DNA from: Hungatella sp. UBA7603
GTDB taxonomy: Bacteria > Bacillota > Clostridia > Lachnospirales > Lachnospiraceae
Direction: 5' to 3'
Assembly: GCA_002478865.1 (NCBI GenBank)
Contig: DLJZ01000022.1
Span: 105,350-169,349 of the forward strand
DNA: 64,000 nt
Of the stretch, positions 27,335 through 36,858 are shown piece by piece. The position numbers and the translations under genes are program-made. How positions within the stretch are numbered: position 1 is the first letter of the stretch; the number at the start of each line of letters is the position of its first letter. The notes under the pieces are model-generated. The model saw only the letters and a list, made by a program, of their open reading frames with translations, was not told the origin of the DNA and did no database searches.

Positions 27335-27976
27335 TTAATCAAGCGTTGCATTCACGGGTTTCTTAATCTCCTCCTCTAACACCTTTTCAAGTTTTCGCTC
27401 CATAACCTGTGCACATTGATTTAGTTCCTCATCAATCCGCTTTGTCGCATGGAATGCGGCATCGTAAACCACTCTAGGTTTATAATGCACGGCCTTTCGA
27501 ATGACTTCTTCCGGCACAGAGCTTTTTTTAAGCTCCTTTACTGGAACTGCGATATCTTCTTTCAGATTCTCATAACCGTATAAGATTCTTCTCACCTGTA
27601 AACAGCAATGATTCATCACGCGAACAATATCATCTGCCATATCAAGCTCCACTGACTTTTCCAGGGTCTCAATCAGAGAAGATACCATCTCCTGGACCTC
27701 TGGCTGAGGAAGCTTTTCCATGATACGAAACAAGGTCTCCGATCGTTTTAACGATATGACCTCATCCCTTTTATAGCGATATTCGGTTCTCCCCATAAGA
27801 AATTCCACGGTCACACTGAAATAATCTGCCATTTGTCTGGCGAATTCAATATCAGGCGCTCGTTTCTCATTTTCATAATTATTAATCGTCATCCGGCTGA
27901 CGCCAAGCTCTGTTGCCAGCTTTTCCTGACTAAAATGCCTCTCCTCTCGGAGGGTCTTAATACGTTTACCAATCAC
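27335..27976 (-). CDS. XRE-family transcriptional regulator
   Basis: A 213-residue regulator. Residues 1-60 form a lambda-repressor type HTH (IGKRIKTLREERHFSQEKLA, then ELGVSRMTINNYENEKRAPD). The C-terminal ~150 residues are helical and unassigned and may sense a ligand or oligomerise. GTG at 27976 is chosen because AAAGGTG lies at proper spacing and the HTH begins right after it; the frame open to 28063 runs through the promoter. It sits 14 nt before the P-type ATPase gene, so it probably regulates that operon and itself. Confidence 0.85.
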   Translation of the reverse strand: MIGKRIKTLREERHFSQEKLATELGVSRMTINNYENEKRAPDIEFARQMADYFSVTVEFLMGRTEYRYKRDEVISLKRSETLFRIMEKLPQPEVQEMVSSLIETLEKSVELDMADDIVRVMNHCCLQVRRILYGYENLKEDIAVPVKELKKSSVPEEVIRKAVHYKPRVVYDAAFHATKRIDEELNQCAQVMERKLEKVLEEEIKKPVNATLD

Positions 27977-28001
27977 GAGTCTCACACCTTTCCCATAGTT
28001 A

Positions 28002-28030
28002 ATTATAAAGGAAAAAGATAACAAAGTAAA
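28002..28030 (-). promoter_or_regulatory. Promoter of the XRE-ATPase operon
   Basis: Minus strand: TTTACT (28030-28025), 17-nt spacer, TATAAT (28007-28002), 25 nt before the GTG start. Confidence 0.6.
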
Positions 28031-28043
28031 TCTATTTTTTAAT

Positions 28044-28063
28044 ATGATATCAAACGTTATCAT
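28044..28063. promoter_or_regulatory. Inverted repeat upstream of XRE promoter
   Basis: ATGATATCAAACGTTATCAT has outer arms ATGATA/TATCAT and lies just upstream of the -35 box. It is a candidate operator for the XRE protein, but the match is short. Confidence 0.4.
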
Positions 28064-28090
28064 TTTTTAATAATATTTATACTTATTTTA

Positions 28091-28122
28091 CAAAAAAAAA
28101 CGCCGGATATCCATCCGGCGTT
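28091..28122 (-). terminator. Terminator of the BNR-repeat gene
   Basis: Minus strand: AACGCCGGAT-GGAT-ATCCGGCGTT followed by nine T residues. Confidence 0.9.
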
Positions 28123-28127
28123 AAATT

Positions 28128-29249
28128 TTATTCTTTTTCTGCAAATCTCTTTTCACCTATGATATCAGCTTCCGTAAAACGCATGTATTTGATACATGCC
28201 CTGCCTTTATAGGAAAATACCAGATGAAGGTCCTCGTTATGACCCTGCATCAGATACGGGGTCTCGTACTGTCTGTTGTTGATCTGATTCTCTACTCCCA
28301 CATAACCTTCTCCCAACTCCACATACCGGATTAACGGCCATGTAATGCCGTTGTCCTCTGACAGAGCCACCGCAATGGGATGGCCGCTCTCATTTTTCTC
28401 AGCTTGGCTGTCCACGCCAATTTGGTTATAAGCAAGAGCAATTCGTCCGCTTTTTAACCGCAGTGCACTGATTCCGGTATTGTTGTTTGGAAGTACGGTC
28501 TTAACAGGTGCTGACCAGGTACTTCCCCAGTCAAAGGATTCGCTGCGATAGATTACATCTGCAAGACGGCTTCTCATAAATGAGATAAGATGTCCGTCCT
28601 CCAGCTCCACTACATTCGCCTGAATCCTTCCCTGGCTCTCCGGCATAAATACTGTCTTCCAGGTAATTCCTTCATCATCGGAAATCCGAAAGATGGAAGG
28701 ATCACCAGATAACCCTGTTTTTGAATCTCTTGAGATCCAGTTTGAGAAGATTAACCTTCTGTTCTTAAGCATGAGAATGGGCTGGCTGCATAAGCTTCCT
28801 GTATCCGGAATAAGACCTTTTGGCTCTTCCCAGGTTTTCCCCCCATCAAAGCTTTTCTGATAACGAATCATGGCGGTGTGGTGCATATCGCTTTTTCCAG
28901 ACACCTCCACGGACTGAGCGGTATAGACAACCCATACTGCATTGTCTGGGCCCAGGAATAAAGATGGATTCTGTTCACAACGTTTTGAATCTCTGGACAC
29001 TTTTACCGGCTTATGCCAGTGATCGTCTCCTTTTTTTAGCTTCGCACAGACAATACTCTCATCTGCACTGCCTTCTTTCGATCCGGCAGACCAAACACAC
29101 AAAAGATCTCCTCCCGGAAGCTCCAAAATGGAAGGGGCTTTTACAAACTGATAAGAGCCTGAAGGGATCAGGGCTTCCAAGGTACCCATATTAACGTTAT
29201 GATAGATGGTTCCATCCGGTGTAAGACCCGGTAAATGTTTGAATTCCAT
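28128..29249 (-). CDS. Sialidase-like BNR-repeat protein (cytosolic)
   Basis: A 373-residue six-bladed propeller-type protein without signal peptide. Four Asp-boxes of the S-x-D-x-G-x-T-W pattern are visible: SFDGGKTWEEP, SDDEGITWKTV, SFDWGSTWSAP and SEDNGITWPLI. They mark the BNR/sialidase superfamily. The RIP-type arginine motif of true sialidases is not evident, so exo-sialidase activity is doubtful; related proteins include other exo-glycosidases. GGGAGG precedes the ATG. It stands alone between the XRE-ATPase operon and the fatty-acid operon. Confidence 0.75.
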   Translation of the reverse strand: MEFKHLPGLTPDGTIYHNVNMGTLEALIPSGSYQFVKAPSILELPGGDLLCVWSAGSKEGSADESIVCAKLKKGDDHWHKPVKVSRDSKRCEQNPSLFLGPDNAVWVVYTAQSVEVSGKSDMHHTAMIRYQKSFDGGKTWEEPKGLIPDTGSLCSQPILMLKNRRLIFSNWISRDSKTGLSGDPSIFRISDDEGITWKTVFMPESQGRIQANVVELEDGHLISFMRSRLADVIYRSESFDWGSTWSAPVKTVLPNNNTGISALRLKSGRIALAYNQIGVDSQAEKNESGHPIAVALSEDNGITWPLIRYVELGEGYVGVENQINNRQYETPYLMQGHNEDLHLVFSYKGRACIKYMRFTEADIIGEKRFAEKE

Positions 29250-29418
29250 TTGCTTAATCCTCCCTGTACATTATAATCCTTACCGGATTCTTCCGGTCGA
29301 CTGCCAAAGGCTTAAAAATCAGCCTGAAAACGGACAATTTGTGAATTGTTTTGAAACGAAGTAAACCTCCTCTATCTTTTATATGTAGATTTTGTAACCT
29401 TTTATTCTTAATGCTTCT

Positions 29419-29448
29419 ATTGTAACTTATTGTTTTGGTAAAATGCAA
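29419..29448 (-). promoter_or_regulatory. Possible promoter of the BNR-repeat gene
   Basis: Minus strand: TTGCAT (29448-29443), 18-nt spacer, TACAAT (29424-29419), leaving a ~165-nt leader. Confidence 0.45.
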
Positions 29449-29518
29449 TAAAAAATACATTAAAACTTTTTATATTTTCGACATATTTCCTCATTTTATG
29501 ATAATATTTTCACATACA

Positions 29519-29549
29519 AAAAAAGAGAGGCTTATAATAACCTCTCTTT
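29519..29549 (-). terminator. Terminator of the fatty-acid operon
   Basis: Minus strand: AAAGAGAGG / CCTCTCTTT stem ending in TTTTTTTG. It closes the eleven-gene FASII transcript. Confidence 0.85.
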
Positions 29550-29576
29550 CCTTAATATCAGCTTATGTTTAAAGCA

Positions 29577-30698
29577 TCAATTTTCGCCAACCAGTTCCTT
29601 CATAACCTCATCAACGGTCACAAGCTTTTCCGCCCGGTGGGCATTGCTTCCACAAAACAATAATCCCTCTTCGGTCCGGCCTTCAGCGGAGTCCACCAAA
29701 GCCTTTGTAATACAGTAAGGAATGGTAGTTCTGTCGCATCGCTCCAGACACTGATAGCAGTGTTCCAAACGGAAAGGAATCTTTCCTACACCATCTAAAA
29801 ATGGATTGATAATGGCCCTTCCAGGCATTCCCACAGGACTCTTGGTGATTACAATATCTTCTTTTTTCGCATTGATATAAGCCTGCTTAAATTCCATGGG
29901 TGCATCACATTCAAAGGTGGTAACAAATTTGGAAGCCACCTGAACACCATCAGCTCCCAGATCAATCTGGTGCAGCACGTCTTCATGGGTATAGATACCG
30001 CCTGCAGTGACCACTGGAATTACTTTGTTATATTTATCACCATACTCTTTGACCAGACGTATGATTCCTTTTATTTCTTCTTCATATTCTTCCCGCTTAT
30101 ACGTGCGTTCCACATCGTTTGTATCAGCCCCAAGCCTAGTTAAATCATCTTTGGAAAATCCAAGATGACCTCCGGCCAAAGGTCCTTCCACAACGACTAG
30201 ATCCGGTGCCTGATGATACTTACGGTCCCACATCTTACAGATAACCATCGCTGATTTTACTGTGGAAACAATGGGCGCAATCTTTGTCTTAAGCTTGATC
30301 CCTGCCTCTTCCGCTGCTTCTGCCACATACTCAGGAAGGCCAACTGGAAGACCAGCACCGGATATAATAAGATCCGCACCAGCCAAAACTGCCTTTTTCA
30401 CATAACTGGCATAATTCATTGTCGCAACCATAATATTAAAACCAATAATTCCGTCTGGTGCGATTTCTCTTGCCTTTATCATTTCAGTTCCAATGGCCCG
30501 CAAATTCGCTTCCAGGGGATTTTTCTTAAAGTCTGGCTCCCGAAAGCCGATCTGTGCCGTTGAAATAATTCCGATCCCTCCGGACTTTGCCACTGCTCCA
30601 GCTAAAGATGAAAGACTGATTCCAACTCCCATCCCTCCCTGGATCACCGGATTCCTTGCCACTAGATCTCCTATTACCAAAGGTTTTAATGTTCCCAT
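29577..30698 (-). CDS. Nitronate monooxygenase / FabK-like flavoprotein
   Basis: A 373-residue FMN-dependent TIM-barrel protein of the 2-nitropropane dioxygenase/YrpB group. VIQGGMGVGISLSSLAGAVA opens the barrel, and VEGPLAGGHLG and TAGGIYTHEDV carry the flavin phosphate region. A Cys-rich patch (EHCYQCLERCDRTTIPYC) near 320 is unusual for FabK and could bind metal. It is the last gene of the FASII operon, its ATG overlapping the accDA stop as TAATG. It could be a second enoyl-ACP reductase or a detoxifying oxidase; the sequence alone does not decide. Confidence 0.85.
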   Translation of the reverse strand: MGTLKPLVIGDLVARNPVIQGGMGVGISLSSLAGAVAKSGGIGIISTAQIGFREPDFKKNPLEANLRAIGTEMIKAREIAPDGIIGFNIMVATMNYASYVKKAVLAGADLIISGAGLPVGLPEYVAEAAEEAGIKLKTKIAPIVSTVKSAMVICKMWDRKYHQAPDLVVVEGPLAGGHLGFSKDDLTRLGADTNDVERTYKREEYEEEIKGIIRLVKEYGDKYNKVIPVVTAGGIYTHEDVLHQIDLGADGVQVASKFVTTFECDAPMEFKQAYINAKKEDIVITKSPVGMPGRAIINPFLDGVGKIPFRLEHCYQCLERCDRTTIPYCITKALVDSAEGRTEEGLLFCGSNAHRAEKLVTVDEVMKELVGEN

Positions 30699-32422
30699 TA
30701 CATTCTCCTAAATCTTTCATATCTCTGATTTGCAAGCTCTTCTTTACTTTTTAAAAGGTATGTGAGGAAAAATTCCTCCATGGCCTTATCCATTTCCTTT
30801 GCCGCGATGGAGATGTTTTCTCCACTTGCAGGCTCTTCCTCTGGAATGACCCGTTCAATTAAGCCTAATTCCAAAAGATCCTTTGCGGTTATCTTCATGA
30901 CTCTTGCCGCATCGTTTGCTTTCTTGCTGTCCTTATAAAGAATGGAGGCAAAGCCTTCTGGAGAAAGTATGGAGTAAATGGCATTTTCCATCATCCACAC
31001 TTCATTTCCAACCGCCAGTGCAAGAGCACCGCCGCTGCCTCCTTCTCCGATTACAATGGATAAGACAGGGACTTTTAAATCCGCCATCTCAAATAAATTC
31101 CTTGCAATGGCTTCTCCCTGACCTCTCTCCTCTGCTTCCAGTCCACAGAATGCACCAGGCGTATCCACAAGGCAGATAATAGGCCGGCCAAAGGCTTCTG
31201 CCTGCTTCATGAGGCGAAGAGCCTTACGGTACCCTTCTGGTGAAGGCATTCCGAAGTTGCGCTTAATGTTATCTTTGGTATTCTTTCCCTTTTCCTGGCC
31301 AATAACCGTGACCGGCATTCCATGAAAAGAGGCGATTCCGCCTATAATAGCACCATCATCCTTATAAAAACGGTCCCCTGCAAACTCCATAAAATCAGCG
31401 AACAGTGTTTTGATATAATCCGATGCCACTGGGCGGTCTGACCGCCTGGATAAAAGGACTGTGTCCCAGGCATTTCTTTTAGTCTTCTTCAGACGAATGG
31501 TCTTCTTTTTTCCACCATCCTCTTCCGAAGAACTCTGTTTATCCACATAAAACTCTTTTACACTGTAAGGTTTGTGGAGCTTTAAGATCCGGGTTAAGGT
31601 TTCCTTCATCTCATTTCTAGGAACGATTTTATCAATAAATCCATGCTCAAGAAGAAATTCTGATCGTTGGAAGCCTTCCGGCAGCTTCTGGCCGATGGTC
31701 TGTTCTATGACCCTTGGTCCTGCAAAACCAATGAGAGCTCCTGGCTCCGCAAGGATTACATCTCCAAGCATGGCAAAGCTGGCGGTTACCCCTCCAGTGG
31801 TTGGATCCGTAAGAACACTGATATAGAGCTGACCTGCCTCATGATGACGCTTTAAGGCTGCTGAGGTCTTTGCCATCTGCATTAAGGATACGATTCCCTC
31901 CTGCATTCTGGCACCTCCGGAACAGGCAAAAAGCACAACTGGAAGCTTTAAAAGAGTTGCCTGCTCCACTGCTCTTGCAATCTTTTCACCAACCACATGG
32001 CCCATACTGCTCATGATAAAACGGGCATCCATAACACCTAAGACTGCCTTAATTCCACCGATTTCACAGATTCCTGTGACAATGGCTTCAGAGAGACCAG
32101 TCTTATCCTTTGCAGCTGCCACCTTCTTCTCATATCCGGGGAAATCAAGTGGATTGGTGAATTCGATTTCCTTATCCCATTCCGTAAAGGTTCCCAGATC
32201 TGCTGTCATATCGATTCTCTGATATGCATGGAGACGGAAATAACCGCTGCATTTGGAACAGATATAATAATTATTTTTCACGTCCTCAGAATAGATCGGC
32301 TGATTACACTTATTACACTTTTTCCAAAGCCCTTCCGGGATGTTAGGTTCCTCTGTTTTATCCGGAGATTTGTATTTACTGTCAATCAGTGTATAGGTCT
32401 TCTTAAACATGTTTTTTAACAT
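30698..32422 (-). CDS. accDA: Acetyl-CoA carboxylase carboxyltransferase, fused beta-alpha subunits
   Basis: This 574-residue protein carries both carboxyltransferase subunits of acetyl-CoA carboxylase, which transfer CO2 from biotin to acetyl-CoA to give malonyl-CoA. The N-terminal AccD half has the four-Cys zinc ribbon (CNKCNQPI ... ICSKC, residues ~35-58) and GGARMQEGIVSLMQMAKTSA. The C-terminal AccA half, from ~290, has the GGIASFHGMPVTVIG and GEGGSGGALALAVG motifs. Usually these are two genes; here there is one uninterrupted frame. ATG at 32422 follows GGAG at 8 nt; the GTG three codons earlier overlaps that site. Confidence 0.95.
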   Translation of the reverse strand: MLKNMFKKTYTLIDSKYKSPDKTEEPNIPEGLWKKCNKCNQPIYSEDVKNNYYICSKCSGYFRLHAYQRIDMTADLGTFTEWDKEIEFTNPLDFPGYEKKVAAAKDKTGLSEAIVTGICEIGGIKAVLGVMDARFIMSSMGHVVGEKIARAVEQATLLKLPVVLFACSGGARMQEGIVSLMQMAKTSAALKRHHEAGQLYISVLTDPTTGGVTASFAMLGDVILAEPGALIGFAGPRVIEQTIGQKLPEGFQRSEFLLEHGFIDKIVPRNEMKETLTRILKLHKPYSVKEFYVDKQSSSEEDGGKKKTIRLKKTKRNAWDTVLLSRRSDRPVASDYIKTLFADFMEFAGDRFYKDDGAIIGGIASFHGMPVTVIGQEKGKNTKDNIKRNFGMPSPEGYRKALRLMKQAEAFGRPIICLVDTPGAFCGLEAEERGQGEAIARNLFEMADLKVPVLSIVIGEGGSGGALALAVGNEVWMMENAIYSILSPEGFASILYKDSKKANDAARVMKITAKDLLELGLIERVIPEEEPASGENISIAAKEMDKAMEEFFLTYLLKSKEELANQRYERFRRM

Positions 32423-32443
32423 AAGATACACTCCTTTTTTTCT

Positions 32444-33796
32444 TTACCGGATATAATCTGGAAAATATTTCGGGATAAAATCCGTATCGATGTCTCCGTC
32501 ACGGTAAGCATCGTGACTTAAGATATCGAACTGAAAATCCACATTGGTTTCGATCCCTTCGATAATCAGCTCCCCAAGGGCACTTCTCATCTTAGAAATC
32601 GCTTCCTCTCTATCTTTTCCATGAACGATGAGCTTCATCAACATGGAATCGTAATTAGCAGGAACCCTATATTCGTTGTAAATATGGGTATCGATCCTGA
32701 CGCCATTTCCGCCAGGTGAATGTATATTCTTGATAAGACCAGGACAAGGCATAAAATGCTTCGAAGGGTTCTCTGCATTGATTCTGCACTCAATTGCATG
32801 ACCCTGTATGCAGATATCCTCTTGAGACACGCTTAAAGGCTCTCCTGACGCAATCCGGATCTGCTCCTTGATAAGATCAAGGCCCGTAACCATCTCAGTC
32901 ACTGGGTGCTCAACCTGAATCCTGGTGTTCATCTCCATAAAGTAGAAGTTTTTATGTTTATCCAGAAGGAATTCAATGGTTCCTGCATTCTCATAATTCA
33001 CTGCTTTTGCCGCCCGAACCGCTACCTCTCCCATCTGTTGTCTCAGCTCATCAGATATTGCTGCTGACGGAGATTCCTCCAGCACCTTTTGATGGCGCCT
33101 TTGAATGGAACAGTCACGTTCTCCCAAATGAACCACATGACCAAACTTATCAGCCATAATCTGAAATTCGATATGACGTGGCTTTTCAATGTATTTTTCG
33201 ATGTACATGGTATCATCGGAAAATCCCTTTATGGACTCCATCTGGGCGTTGTTAAAGTTGGCTTCAAAATCATCTAGCCCATTGGAAATTCTCATACCTT
33301 TTCCGCCACCGCCTGAAGACGCCTTAATCATAACAGGAAAACCAATCTTTTCTGCCATGGTTTTCGCTTCCTCCACGTGATGGACTGCTTCCTTACCGCC
33401 GGGAACCACTGGAATATTTGCTTCCATCATGGTTTTTCTTGCTTCTGATTTGTTTCCCATTTTGTTAATGACATGAAAGGAAGGGCCAATAAAAGCGATG
33501 TTGCATTTTTCACATAACTCGGCAAATCTTGCATTCTCAGAAAGAAATCCAAAGCCCGGATGTATGGCATCCGCCTTCATGGCAACTGTAGCCGTAAGAA
33601 TGCGTTCCATATTTAGATAGCTCTGAGTGGAAGGAGCTGGCCCGATACAAATAGCTTCATCCGCTAACAACGTATGAAGACTGTCCCGGTCAGCTTCCGA
33701 ATACACGGCTACCGTTTTAATACCCATTTCCCGGCAGGCTCTTATAATACGAACCGCAATTTCGCCCCGGTTGGCAATTAGAATCTTATCAAACAT
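32444..33796 (-). CDS. accC: Acetyl-CoA carboxylase, biotin carboxylase subunit
   Basis: ATP-dependent carboxylation of the biotin on AccB, the first half reaction of acetyl-CoA carboxylase. At 450 residues it is full length. It begins MFDKILIANRGEIAVRIIRA. The ATP-grasp glycine loop is SSGGGGKGMR, followed by HIEFQIMADKFG, GERDCSIQRRHQK and the catalytic EMNTRIQVEHPVTEMVTGLD. It lies 9 nt downstream of fabZ in the FASII operon and 21 nt before accDA. Confidence 0.97.
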   Translation of the reverse strand: MFDKILIANRGEIAVRIIRACREMGIKTVAVYSEADRDSLHTLLADEAICIGPAPSTQSYLNMERILTATVAMKADAIHPGFGFLSENARFAELCEKCNIAFIGPSFHVINKMGNKSEARKTMMEANIPVVPGGKEAVHHVEEAKTMAEKIGFPVMIKASSGGGGKGMRISNGLDDFEANFNNAQMESIKGFSDDTMYIEKYIEKPRHIEFQIMADKFGHVVHLGERDCSIQRRHQKVLEESPSAAISDELRQQMGEVAVRAAKAVNYENAGTIEFLLDKHKNFYFMEMNTRIQVEHPVTEMVTGLDLIKEQIRIASGEPLSVSQEDICIQGHAIECRINAENPSKHFMPCPGLIKNIHSPGGNGVRIDTHIYNEYRVPANYDSMLMKLIVHGKDREEAISKMRSALGELIIEGIETNVDFQFDILSHDAYRDGDIDTDFIPKYFPDYIR

Positions 33797-33804
33797 ACAT
33801 ACAC

Positions 33805-34227
33805 CTACCCAATCATAAATGTCATTTCTGCGATGGCTGCGACTTTACCATCCACGGTTGCAATTGCCTTTCCGATTCCTACCGGGCCCTTGCGCTTTAT
33901 AATTTCACATTCCAGTTTTAACTTATCTCCTGGCAATACCTTGCGTTTGAATTTCGCTTTGTCAATGCCACCGAAAAATCCAACTTTTCCTTTATTCTCT
34001 TCCAAGCTTAACATTGCCACGGATCCAACCTGTGCTAATGCTTCAAGAATTAAAACTCCAGGCATAACAGGCATTTCAGGAAAATGTCCCTGAAAAAATG
34101 GCTCATTATAAGTAACACATTTATATCCTGTTGCTCTTTCTCCTGGCACTAGCTCCTCGATGACGTCAACCAGTAAAAACGGATGTCTATGAGGTATGAT
34201 CTCCTGAATTTCCTTTATTCCTAACAT
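33805..34227 (-). CDS. fabZ: 3-hydroxyacyl-ACP dehydratase
   Basis: Dehydrates 3-hydroxyacyl-ACP to trans-2-enoyl-ACP in each elongation cycle. The 140-residue hot-dog protein has [12 protein letters not shown] with the N-terminal conserved His and [19 protein letters not shown] with the catalytic His/Glu pair. ATG at 34227 follows AAGGAGAGATAAA; the open frame extends upstream to 34263 without a site. No separate fabA/isomerase is seen, so unsaturated fatty acid synthesis, if any, may depend on this enzyme or another gene elsewhere. Confidence 0.96.
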   Translation of the reverse strand: MLGIKEIQEIIPHRHPFLLVDVIEELVPGERATGYKCVTYNEPFFQGHFPEMPVMPGVLILEALAQVGSVAMLSLEENKGKVGFFGGIDKAKFKRKVLPGDKLKLECEIIKRKGPVGIGKAIATVDGKVAAIAEMTFMIG

Positions 34228-34292
34228 TTTATCTCTCCTTATGTTCAAAAGAGAGGCCAACACTCTGGGCCTCTCTTATATTTCACATCAAT

Positions 34293-34769
34293 TTACCGGA
34301 TACGGAACAGAGGTTGACCGTACTCTACCACATCTTCATTTCCTACTAGTACCGCTTCCACTACGCCGTCATATTCACATTCAATCTCATTCATCAGCTT
34401 CATGGCTTCGATAATTCCAAGGATCTGCCCCTTCTTCACCAAATCTCCTGCCTTAATAAATGGATCTGCCTCTGGAGAGCCAGCATTGTAAAACGTACCA
34501 ACGAGAGGAGAAGCTACTACTTTGTCAGAACTGATTTCGCCATCCATGGTTCCTTCTGTCATGCCATAGGAATTATCCTGAATCTTTACTCCCGGCTGAC
34601 ATACTCCCATGGTTTCTGGTGACGCTGTAAGGAATGGAGCCCCGGTCACCGTAACGATCTCTTTTTCTTTTTTAATGGAGAGTTTTAAATCGCCCTCTTC
34701 CAATCGAAAACTGGTCAGGTCATGCTCTTTTACCGCCTGCATGAGCCTTATCATATCATTAATTTCCAT
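34293..34769 (-). CDS. accB: Biotin carboxyl carrier protein of acetyl-CoA carboxylase
   Basis: A 158-residue carrier with the biotinylation site EAMKLMNE near residue 122. The N-terminus is the usual helical MEINDMIRLMQAVKEHDLTS. A flexible linker of ~50 residues precedes the lipoyl-type barrel (VVASPLVGTFYNAGSPEADP). TTAGGAGGCAGTCA provides the ribosome site, 10 nt after fabF. It shuttles carboxyl-biotin between AccC and AccDA, both encoded just downstream. Confidence 0.97.
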   Translation of the reverse strand: MEINDMIRLMQAVKEHDLTSFRLEEGDLKLSIKKEKEIVTVTGAPFLTASPETMGVCQPGVKIQDNSYGMTEGTMDGEISSDKVVASPLVGTFYNAGSPEADPFIKAGDLVKKGQILGIIEAMKLMNEIECEYDGVVEAVLVGNEDVVEYGQPLFRIR

Positions 34770-34779
34770 TGACTGCCTC

Positions 34780-36018
34780 CTAAGCTTTATACTTTTTCAC
34801 AAGAATACTGGCATTATGTCCGCCAAATCCAAGGGAATTGCTGATTGCATAATTTACGTCACATGCAACTCCGTCACCCTTTGTATAATTTAAGTCGCAG
34901 CCTTCTCCTTCTTCTACCAGTCCGGCTGTGGCATGAACAAACCCGTCATTGATGGATTTTACACAGACAATAAATTCAATACCGCCTGCGGCTCCAAGAA
35001 GATGGCCTACCATGGATTTTGTTGAGTTTATCTTAACGTCCTTCGCATGATCACCAAACGCTGCCTTAATTGCCAGAGTTTCAAATAAATCATTGTGATG
35101 AGTGCTGGTGCCATGGGCGTTGATGTATTCAATATCTTTTGGTGTGATTCCTGCATCCTTAATGGCTTCGGTCATGGCTCTTGCCGCACCGCTTCCATCT
35201 TCTGCTGGAGAAGTGATATGGTATGCATCACAAGTGGAACCGTATCCGGCTAACTCGCCATAGATCACAGCACCTCGATTGATGGCATGCTCAAGCTCTT
35301 CTAATACCACAACACCTGCACCCTCGCCCATGACAAAACCGCTTCTGTCCTTATCGAATGGGATGGAAGCACGGAGTGGATCATCCGAGGTAGTCAGTGC
35401 AGTAAGAGCCGAAAATCCGGCTACGCCAATTGGGCATATGCTGGCTTCTGCGCCTCCTGCTACCATCACATCCGCTTCCCCGTATTGGATGGACCGGAAC
35501 GCTTCCCCGATGGAATGAGTTCCCGTAGCACAAGCAGTTACCACATTAATGCACTTTCCTTTTAGTCCGAACTGAATGCCCACATTTCCTGCTGCCATAT
35601 TGGATATCATCATAGGAACCAAAAGGGGATTAACTCTACCAGGACCTTTTTCTAAAAGCTTTTTATGTTCCCGCTCTAAGGCCTGAAGGCTACCGATTCC
35701 GGAGCCAACGCTTACGCCCACGCGATAAGGATCTTCCTTTTCCATATCAATGCCAGACATGGCAAGCGCTTCTTTCGTCGCAGCGACTGCAAACTGTGCA
35801 AATCGCTCCATTCGCTTGGCTGCCTTTACATCCATATAATCCTTTGGATCAAAGTTCTTTACTTCACCAGCTATTTTTGCTTTATAATCAGTGGTATCAA
35901 ACTGGGTGATCTCACCAAAGCCTATCTTCTTTTCCTTAAGTCCATTCCAAAAACTATCTACGTCATTACCAATTGGAGTAATGGAACCCATACCGGTTAC
36001 TACAACTCTTCTACTCAT
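34780..36018 (-). CDS. fabF: 3-oxoacyl-ACP synthase II
   Basis: Condensing enzyme that elongates acyl-ACP with malonyl-ACP. The 412-residue protein has the thiolase-fold Cys-His-His triad: Cys in NVVTACATGTHSIGEA, His in NAHGTSTHHNDLFE and His in KSMVGHLLGAAGG. The N-terminus MSRRVVVTGMGSITPIG is typical. It lies 83 nt after fabG, the widest gap inside the operon, with no promoter or hairpin that I could see there. Confidence 0.97.
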   Translation of the reverse strand: MSRRVVVTGMGSITPIGNDVDSFWNGLKEKKIGFGEITQFDTTDYKAKIAGEVKNFDPKDYMDVKAAKRMERFAQFAVAATKEALAMSGIDMEKEDPYRVGVSVGSGIGSLQALEREHKKLLEKGPGRVNPLLVPMMISNMAAGNVGIQFGLKGKCINVVTACATGTHSIGEAFRSIQYGEADVMVAGGAEASICPIGVAGFSALTALTTSDDPLRASIPFDKDRSGFVMGEGAGVVVLEELEHAINRGAVIYGELAGYGSTCDAYHITSPAEDGSGAARAMTEAIKDAGITPKDIEYINAHGTSTHHNDLFETLAIKAAFGDHAKDVKINSTKSMVGHLLGAAGGIEFIVCVKSINDGFVHATAGLVEEGEGCDLNYTKGDGVACDVNYAISNSLGFGGHNASILVKKYKA

Positions 36019-36101
36019 ACCATTTCACCTTTCCTTCATCTATGCCAGTTATTCGCATAAAGAGATACCCAAAGGATATTTCTTTTCGTAAGTCTGTCAC
36101 T

Positions 36102-36842
36102 TTACATTGCCATTCCGCCATCTACACAAAGCACTTGGCCTGTGATATATCTCGCTTGCTCTGACGCTAAGAACGCCACTGCTTCTGCGATATCCTCTGA
36201 TGTTCCAAACTGCTTTAATGGAATCTGCTCCAAGGTAGCTGCCTTTACTGAATCAGAGAGAACCTCTGTCATATCTGTCTGAATAAATCCAGGTGCTACT
36301 GCATTTACGGTAATCCCTCTGCTTGCTGCTTCTCTTGCAAAGGATTTTGTAATGCCGATGACTCCAGCTTTTGCTGCACTGTAATTTGCCTGACCTGCAT
36401 TGCCAAGAACTCCAGAAACAGAAGAAATGTTAATGATTCTTCCCCCTCTTTGCTTGATCATCTGGCGGGAAACATGCTTCATGCAGTTAAAAACTCCTTT
36501 TAGGTTGGTATGAATGACTGCATCAAACTCATCCTCAGACATCTTCATCAAAAGATTATCTCTTGTAATTCCTGCATTGTTTACAAGAATATCAAGTTTT
36601 CCATACTTTTTAATCACGGATTCAAAAAATGCACCGGCGCTTTCGTAATCGGATACATTGCACTGAATGGCCTCTGCCTTTCCGCCCTTCGCTTCGATTT
36701 CTTTTACTGCTTCCTGAGCTTTTTCCTCAGAGCCATTGTAATTAACAACAACCGTTGCTCCCTGCATTGCAAGCTTAAAGGCAATTGCACGGCCGATTCC
36801 TCTGCTCGCTCCAGTTACTACTGCTATTTTACCGTCTAACAT
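36102..36842 (-). CDS. fabG: 3-oxoacyl-ACP reductase
   Basis: NADPH-dependent reduction of 3-oxoacyl-ACP. The 246-residue short-chain dehydrogenase has the nucleotide motif [27 protein letters not shown], the catalytic Ser in INISSVSG and the YSAAKAG Tyr/Lys pair, and the FabG-type C-terminus [15 protein letters not shown]. It lies 16 nt downstream of fabD. Confidence 0.97.
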   Translation of the reverse strand: MLDGKIAVVTGASRGIGRAIAFKLAMQGATVVVNYNGSEEKAQEAVKEIEAKGGKAEAIQCNVSDYESAGAFFESVIKKYGKLDILVNNAGITRDNLLMKMSEDEFDAVIHTNLKGVFNCMKHVSRQMIKQRGGRIINISSVSGVLGNAGQANYSAAKAGVIGITKSFAREAASRGITVNAVAPGFIQTDMTEVLSDSVKAATLEQIPLKQFGTSEDIAEAVAFLASEQARYITGQVLCVDGGMAM

Positions 36843-36858
36843 TTTTTTACCTCCTTTG

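Larger units (their letters stand above)
29250..29576 (-). other. Intergenic region between yrpB terminator and BNR gene
   Basis: AT-rich DNA of 327 bp. It holds the yrpB terminator at one end and a probable promoter for the BNR gene. An open frame on the minus strand at 29254-29460 has no ribosome site and no recognisable composition, so I do not call it a gene. Confidence 0.6.

Noticed and set aside
29254..29460. 68-residue minus-strand open frame
   Set aside because: No ribosome site; it lies over the likely promoter and leader of the BNR gene.
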